In this document: piece after piece, positions 6,432 through 8,980 of the stretch
How the letters are laid out: every line of letters begins with the position of its first letter
Position numbering within the stretch: the first letter of the stretch is position 1
From: an uncultured Oscillospiraceae bacterium
GTDB lineage: Bacteria > Bacillota > Clostridia > Oscillospirales > Oscillospiraceae
Assembly: GCA_934670025.1 (NCBI GenBank)
Contig: CAKUOS010000063.1
Location: 1-8,980, forward strand
Length of the DNA stretch: 8,980 nucleotides
Direction of reading: 5' to 3'
The notes under the pieces: generated by a model
What the model was told of the DNA's origin: nothing
Seen by the model: only the letters and a program-made list of their open reading frames with translations
Database searches by the model: none
Position numbers and translations under genes: made by a program

Positions 6432-6461
6432 CGCAGATGTTTCGTCTGCGCGCGGCTTTTT
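6432..6461 (+). terminator. Hairpin with T-run in the riboswitch expression platform (first hairpin)
   Basis: CGCAGA (6432-6437) pairs with TCTGCG (6445-6450), extendable inward by a wobble and a G-C pair. It is followed by CGCGGC and then TTTTT (6457-6461). The six bases between stem and T-run make it a weaker intrinsic terminator than the next hairpin. It may be an accessory or pausing structure of the leader. Confidence 0.4.
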
Positions 6462-6467
6462 GTCATT

Positions 6468-6501
6468 GGCAGCAGGTTTTTTCATACCGCTGTCTATTTT
6501 T
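6468..6501 (+). terminator. Probable riboswitch-controlled terminator in the xpt leader (second hairpin)
   Basis: GGCAGC (6468-6473) pairs with GCTGTC (6489-6494, one G-U). After a bulged A6474, GGT (6475-6477) pairs with ACC (6486-6488). TATTTTT follows directly, ending at 6501, 12 bases before the xpt ribosome binding site. Its 5' arm overlaps a segment able to pair with the 5' strand of P1, which suggests it is the switch-controlled element. Confidence 0.55.
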
Positions 6502-6523
6502 ATTATGTTTTTTGGAGGAAGCT

Positions 6524-7102
6524 ATGCAGGAGCTGAAAGATCGCATCGTCAAGGAGGGCAAGATCCTGCCCGGAAACATCGTGAAGGTCGACGGATTTCT
6601 CAACCATCGCGTCGACTGCGCATTCATGGCGCGTATTGCGGACGAATTCAAAAAATATTTTGATCTGGACAACGTGGATCTCATTCTGACGGCAGAGGCC
6701 AGCGGCATCGCCCTTTCCGCCATCTGCGCGTACCGGTTCGGCAAGCCGATGGTGTACGCAAAGAAGGCCAAGAGCGACAACATCGAGGGCGGTCTGTATC
6801 AGAGTGAGATTTTTTCCTATACTTACAAGAAAAAGGTTACGCTTCTTGTCTCCAAGGAGTGGATCCATCCCGGCGACCGCGTGCTCGTCATCGACGATTT
6901 CCTTGCCCGCGGCGAGGCGCTGCGCGGTCTGTGCGAGATCGTTCAGGCGGCCGGCGCGGAGCTGGTCGGCATCGGCTGCGCCATTGAAAAGGGCTTCCAG
7001 GGCGGCGGCGACAAGCTGCGTGCGGCTGGCGTGAACCTGCATTCGCTCGCCATCATCGAGAGCGCAGAGCCGGGCAACATCGTTTTCCGGGAGGACGCAT
7101 GA
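6524..7102 (+). CDS. xpt: Xanthine phosphoribosyltransferase
   Basis: Cytoplasmic purine salvage enzyme that transfers the phosphoribosyl group of PRPP to xanthine to give XMP. The product has 192 residues, close to the roughly 194 of B. subtilis Xpt. It shows the Xpt-specific start ([20 protein letters not shown], with FLNHRVD after it), the AEASGIALS segment, and the type I PRPP-binding motif [13 protein letters not shown] at about residues 120-132 with the Asp pair D124-D125. The ATG at 6524 is chosen because GGAGG at 6514-6518 is well spaced and the family N-terminus begins there; upstream codons in frame belong to the riboswitch leader. Its stop overlaps the guaA start region, so XMP made here can be passed to GuaA from the same transcript. 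Both are under the guanine riboswitch. Confidence 0.95.
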   Translation: MQELKDRIVKEGKILPGNIVKVDGFLNHRVDCAFMARIADEFKKYFDLDNVDLILTAEASGIALSAICAYRFGKPMVYAKKAKSDNIEGGLYQSEIFSYTYKKKVTLLVSKEWIHPGDRVLVIDDFLARGEALRGLCEIVQAAGAELVGIGCAIEKGFQGGGDKLRAAGVNLHSLAIIESAEPGNIVFREDA

Positions 7103-8637
7103 TGGAGACTGTCCTGATCCTGGACTTCGGCGCGCAGTACAGCCAGCTCATCGCGCGCCGCGTGCGCGAGCAGAATGTCTATTGCGAGGTCAAGCCCTGC
7201 ACGATTTCCGCCGCGCAGATCAAGCAGCTCTCCCCCATCGGCATCATTCTGTCCGGCGGGCCGCAGAGCGTCTATGAATCTGTTTCCCTGCGCGTGGATC
7301 CGGAGCTTTTTGAGCTTGGGATCCCCGTTCTTGGCATCTGTTATGGATGCCAGCTCATGGCATATTCGCTGGGTGGCACCGTTGCAGCAGCGACGGAAGC
7401 GACCGCCCGCGAATATGGCAAGACGCCCACGGAATTTGACGCAGAATGCGCCATTTTCCAGGGGCTGCCTGCCTCCTCCATCACGTGGATGAGCCATGGC
7501 GACTATATTTCCAAGGTCCCCGCAGGCTTCACCGTCACGGCGAAGACCACCGTGTGCCCCACGGCCGCGATGGCCTGTCCGGAAAAGAAGCTCTACGGCG
7601 TGCAGTTCCATCCCGAGGTGCAGCATACCGTGCAGGGCAGCGAAATTCTCCACCGCTTCCTCTATTCCGTCTGCGGCGCAGCCGGCGACTGGACGATGGC
7701 GGACTATCGCCAGACGGCCATCCGCACCATCCGCGAAAAGGTCGGCTCCGGACGCGCGCTGCTCGCGCTGTCAGGCGGCGTGGATTCCTCCGTCGCAGCG
7801 GCTCTGATGGCCGAGGCCATCGGCAGCCAGCTCACCTGCGTCTTTGTCGACCACGGCCTGATGCGCAAAAACGAAGGCGACGAGGTCGAGGCCGCGTTCG
7901 GCAAGTGGGATATCAATTTCATCCGCGTCGACGCCGAAGAACGTTTTCTCTCGAAGCTCGCGGGCGTCACAGAACCGGAGGCCAAGCGCAAGATCATCGG
8001 CGAGGAGTTCATCCGCGTGTTCGAGGCCGAGGCCAAAAAGATCGGCGCCGTCGATTATCTCGTGCAGGGCACGATCTACCCGGACGTTATCGAGTCCGGC
8101 GTCGGCAAATCCGCCGTCATCAAGAGCCATCACAACGTCGGCGGTCTGCCTGACTATGTCGATTTCAAGGAGATCATCGAGCCGCTGCGGATGCTCTTCA
8201 AGGACGAGGTGCGCCAGCTCGGCCGGGAACTCGATCTTCCGGAGTATCTCGTCATGCGCCAGCCGTTCCCGGGTCCGGGTCTGGCCATCCGCGTCATCGG
8301 CGATATCACGAAGGAAAAGCTCGACACGCTGCGCGACGCGGACTTCATCTTCCGCGACGAGATCGCCAAGGCCGGGCTCGACCGCAGTCTCAGCCAGTAT
8401 TTCGCGGTGCTGACCTCCATGCGCTCCGTCGGCGTCATGGGCGACGGCCGGACGTATGACTATACGCTCGCGCTGCGCGCGGTCAATACGAGCGATTTCA
8501 TGACCGCCGACTGGTCCCGCATCCCCTACGACGTGCTTGACCGTGTTTCGGTGCGCATCGTCAACGAGGTCCGCGGCATCAACCGCATCTGCTACGATAT
8601 CACCTCCAAACCCCCCGCAACCATCGAGTGGGAATGA
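7099..8637 (+). CDS. guaA: GMP synthase (glutamine-hydrolysing)
   Basis: Converts XMP to GMP using glutamine and ATP, the last step of guanine nucleotide synthesis. The protein is full length at 512 residues. The N-terminal class I glutamine amidotransferase domain (about 1-190) shows [27 protein letters not shown], nucleophile C81 in GICYGCQ, and the H171/E173 pair in HPEVQHT. The ATP-pyrophosphatase domain has the PP-loop LSGGVDSSV at about 224-232. The C-terminal dimerisation/XMP domain contains [15 protein letters not shown] and ends in the near-invariant KPPATIEWE. Position 84, usually Met in GICYGMQ, is Cys. Two adjacent ATGs (7099, 7102) are possible. GGGAGG at 7089-7094 is better spaced for 7102, which would make a 511-residue product and a one-base TGATG overlap with xpt. 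It is the second gene of the riboswitch-controlled operon. The 3' end is a known integration site for genomic islands. Confidence 0.97.
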   Translation: MMETVLILDFGAQYSQLIARRVREQNVYCEVKPCTISAAQIKQLSPIGIILSGGPQSVYESVSLRVDPELFELGIPVLGICYGCQLMAYSLGGTVAAATEATAREYGKTPTEFDAECAIFQGLPASSITWMSHGDYISKVPAGFTVTAKTTVCPTAAMACPEKKLYGVQFHPEVQHTVQGSEILHRFLYSVCGAAGDWTMADYRQTAIRTIREKVGSGRALLALSGGVDSSVAAALMAEAIGSQLTCVFVDHGLMRKNEGDEVEAAFGKWDINFIRVDAEERFLSKLAGVTEPEAKRKIIGEEFIRVFEAEAKKIGAVDYLVQGTIYPDVIESGVGKSAVIKSHHNVGGLPDYVDFKEIIEPLRMLFKDEVRQLGRELDLPEYLVMRQPFPGPGLAIRVIGDITKEKLDTLRDADFIFRDEIAKAGLDRSLSQYFAVLTSMRSVGVMGDGRTYDYTLALRAVNTSDFMTADWSRIPYDVLDRVSVRIVNEVRGINRICYDITSKPPATIEWE

Positions 8638-8812
8638 GAAAAAAGTGAATATGATGGGCTGAAAAGCCTTGAAAACACTCACTTTTTGAAAATCTCATTT
8701 CCTGTTTGATAGCAAAATGATAGCAGATACCAAAGCCATTTTGTTTGTTCTTATTTTGGCGAGCGAATGGTTTGCAGGTTTGCTGTCGCATCCAATCCTA
8801 TATTGAGAGCGA
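8638..8812. other. AT-rich noncoding stretch after guaA with short direct repeats
   Basis: Base composition drops to AT-rich directly after the guaA stop. I see no credible gene on either strand: short open frames lack ribosome binding sites or cross hairpins. It holds TGATAGCA twice (8707-8714 and 8718-8725, period 11) and GGTTTGC twice (8769-8775 and 8777-8783). These look like protein-binding arms rather than coding sequence, but no function is proven. Confidence 0.5.
8640..8687 (+). terminator. Probable guaA terminator / inverted repeat
   Basis: AAAAAGTGA (8640-8648) pairs with TCACTTTTT (8679-8687). The long loop carries a small inner hairpin, GGCT (8657-8660) with AGCC (8665-8668) around GAAA. 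The right arm ends in five Ts, so read-through transcription from guaA could stop here. The stem is AT-rich and weak, so it may instead, or also, be a recombination-site repeat. Confidence 0.5.
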
Positions 8813-8859
8813 AAAAGGCTCTGCTGACTTTCTGTAAAAGAAGGTCGGCAGAGCCTTTT
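8813..8859. terminator. Intrinsic terminator for the minus-strand gene at the window end (bidirectional shape)
   Basis: A 19-bp stem (8813-8831 with 8841-8859, two wobble pairs) is built on AAAAGGCTCTGC and its complement with a 9-base loop. Read on the minus strand, it begins one base after the TAA of the minus-strand gene and ends in TTTTT (8816-8812). Read on the plus strand, it ends in CTTTTG. Confidence 0.85.
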
Positions 8860-8860
8860 G

Positions 8861-8980
8861 TTATTCTTCGCTATGTTCCTTGAGATCAGCAAGGAGCAGA
8901 TCACTCAGCTCCTGCGACGGCGTGATCTTGTGCCACTGACCGGAGGTGTCAAGTTCAGGGTAGCGGTAGCGCCAGCGGTC
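8861..8980 (-). CDS. C-terminal end of an unidentified minus-strand gene (partial)
   Basis: The last 39 residues of a protein read into the window on the minus strand, from DRWRYRYPELDTSGQWHKIT to LSDLLLADLKEHSEE, then TAA at 8863-8861. Support comes from G/C-rich third positions like those of the real genes here, a sensible mix of aromatic and charged residues, and a strong terminator starting one base after the stop. The start lies outside the window. I do not recognise the family. Its position beyond guaA in a region of changed composition would fit a gene of an inserted element, but that is inference. An opposite-strand frame from ATG 8873 also stays open but has no ribosome binding site and poorer codon use. 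Confidence 0.55.
   Translation of the reverse strand, partial: DRWRYRYPELDTSGQWHKITPSQELSDLLLADLKEHSEE

Noticed and set aside
6251..6466. Minus-strand 71-codon frame across the xpt leader, and plus-strand frame from 6385.
   Set aside because: Both lie over the riboswitch and its hairpins, lack ribosome binding sites and look non-protein-like. The structured RNA explains the sequence.
8695..8904. Minus-strand 69-codon frame.
   Set aside because: It runs through the 19-bp terminator hairpin, has no ribosome binding site, and conflicts with the better-supported frame ending at 8861.
8873..8980. Plus-strand frame from ATG 8873 open to the window end.
   Set aside because: There is no ribosome binding site or promoter, and codon use is less typical (GTA, AGG, GGA, CCA). 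The minus-strand frame has matching codon bias and an adjacent terminator.
1..8980. CRISPR array, tRNA or rRNA gene, insertion sequence.
   Set aside because: I saw no regularly spaced repeats, cloverleaf or rRNA segments, or transposase-like proteins on either strand.

Overview
The window is GC-rich with strong G/C preference at third codon positions. It nevertheless shows Bacillota-style features: AGGAGG-type ribosome binding sites, simple hairpin-plus-T-run terminators, ATGA-overlapping operons, and a purine riboswitch in front of xpt-guaA. The best inference is a GC-rich gut Clostridia lineage (Oscillospirales / Oscillospiraceae-like). No rRNA or marker gene in the window proves this.

Layout. 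(1) Bases 1-1562 are the 3' end of a polyamine ABC transporter operon: the end of the permease potC and a complete substrate-binding protein potD, coupled by a 4-base overlap. A terminator at 1585-1625 serves this operon and the convergent gene behind it. (2) Bases 1629-5245 are a regulator-plus-operon cassette: a minus-strand LysR regulator, a divergent intergenic region with a perfect 10-5-10 inverted repeat, then an MFS transporter, a URO-D-superfamily protein and a 59-residue protein of unknown function on the plus strand. A 36-base perfect palindrome terminates this operon and the next convergent gene. (3) Bases 5297-6226 are a second minus-strand LysR regulator. (4) Bases 6287-8637 are a purine salvage operon: promoter, guanine-class riboswitch aptamer with a two-hairpin expression platform, xpt (xanthine to XMP) and guaA (XMP to GMP). 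(5) Bases 8638-8980, after guaA, are more AT-rich and hold inverted and direct repeats, a strong terminator, and the C-terminal end of an unidentified minus-strand gene. This may be the edge of an element inserted at the guaA 3' end.

How the genes work together. PotC and PotD are parts of a spermidine/putrescine importer. Xpt and GuaA carry xanthine to GMP in two steps, and the guanine aptamer upstream would switch both off when guanine-type purines are plentiful. In the LysR/MFS/URO-D cassette the regulator probably binds the inverted repeat, which sits near -60 of the predicted MFS promoter, and senses a small molecule that the MFS protein moves and the URO-D-like protein acts on. The substrate cannot be read from sequence.

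Most of the window is ordinary housekeeping and transport. The points most worth a second look are the URO-D-like enzyme, which appears to lack two of the three usual zinc ligands and has no corrinoid partner in view; the riboswitch, with an altered L3 loop and a possible antiterminator made from the 5' strand of P1; the membrane-anchored PotD; and the repeat structure around the guaA 3' end.
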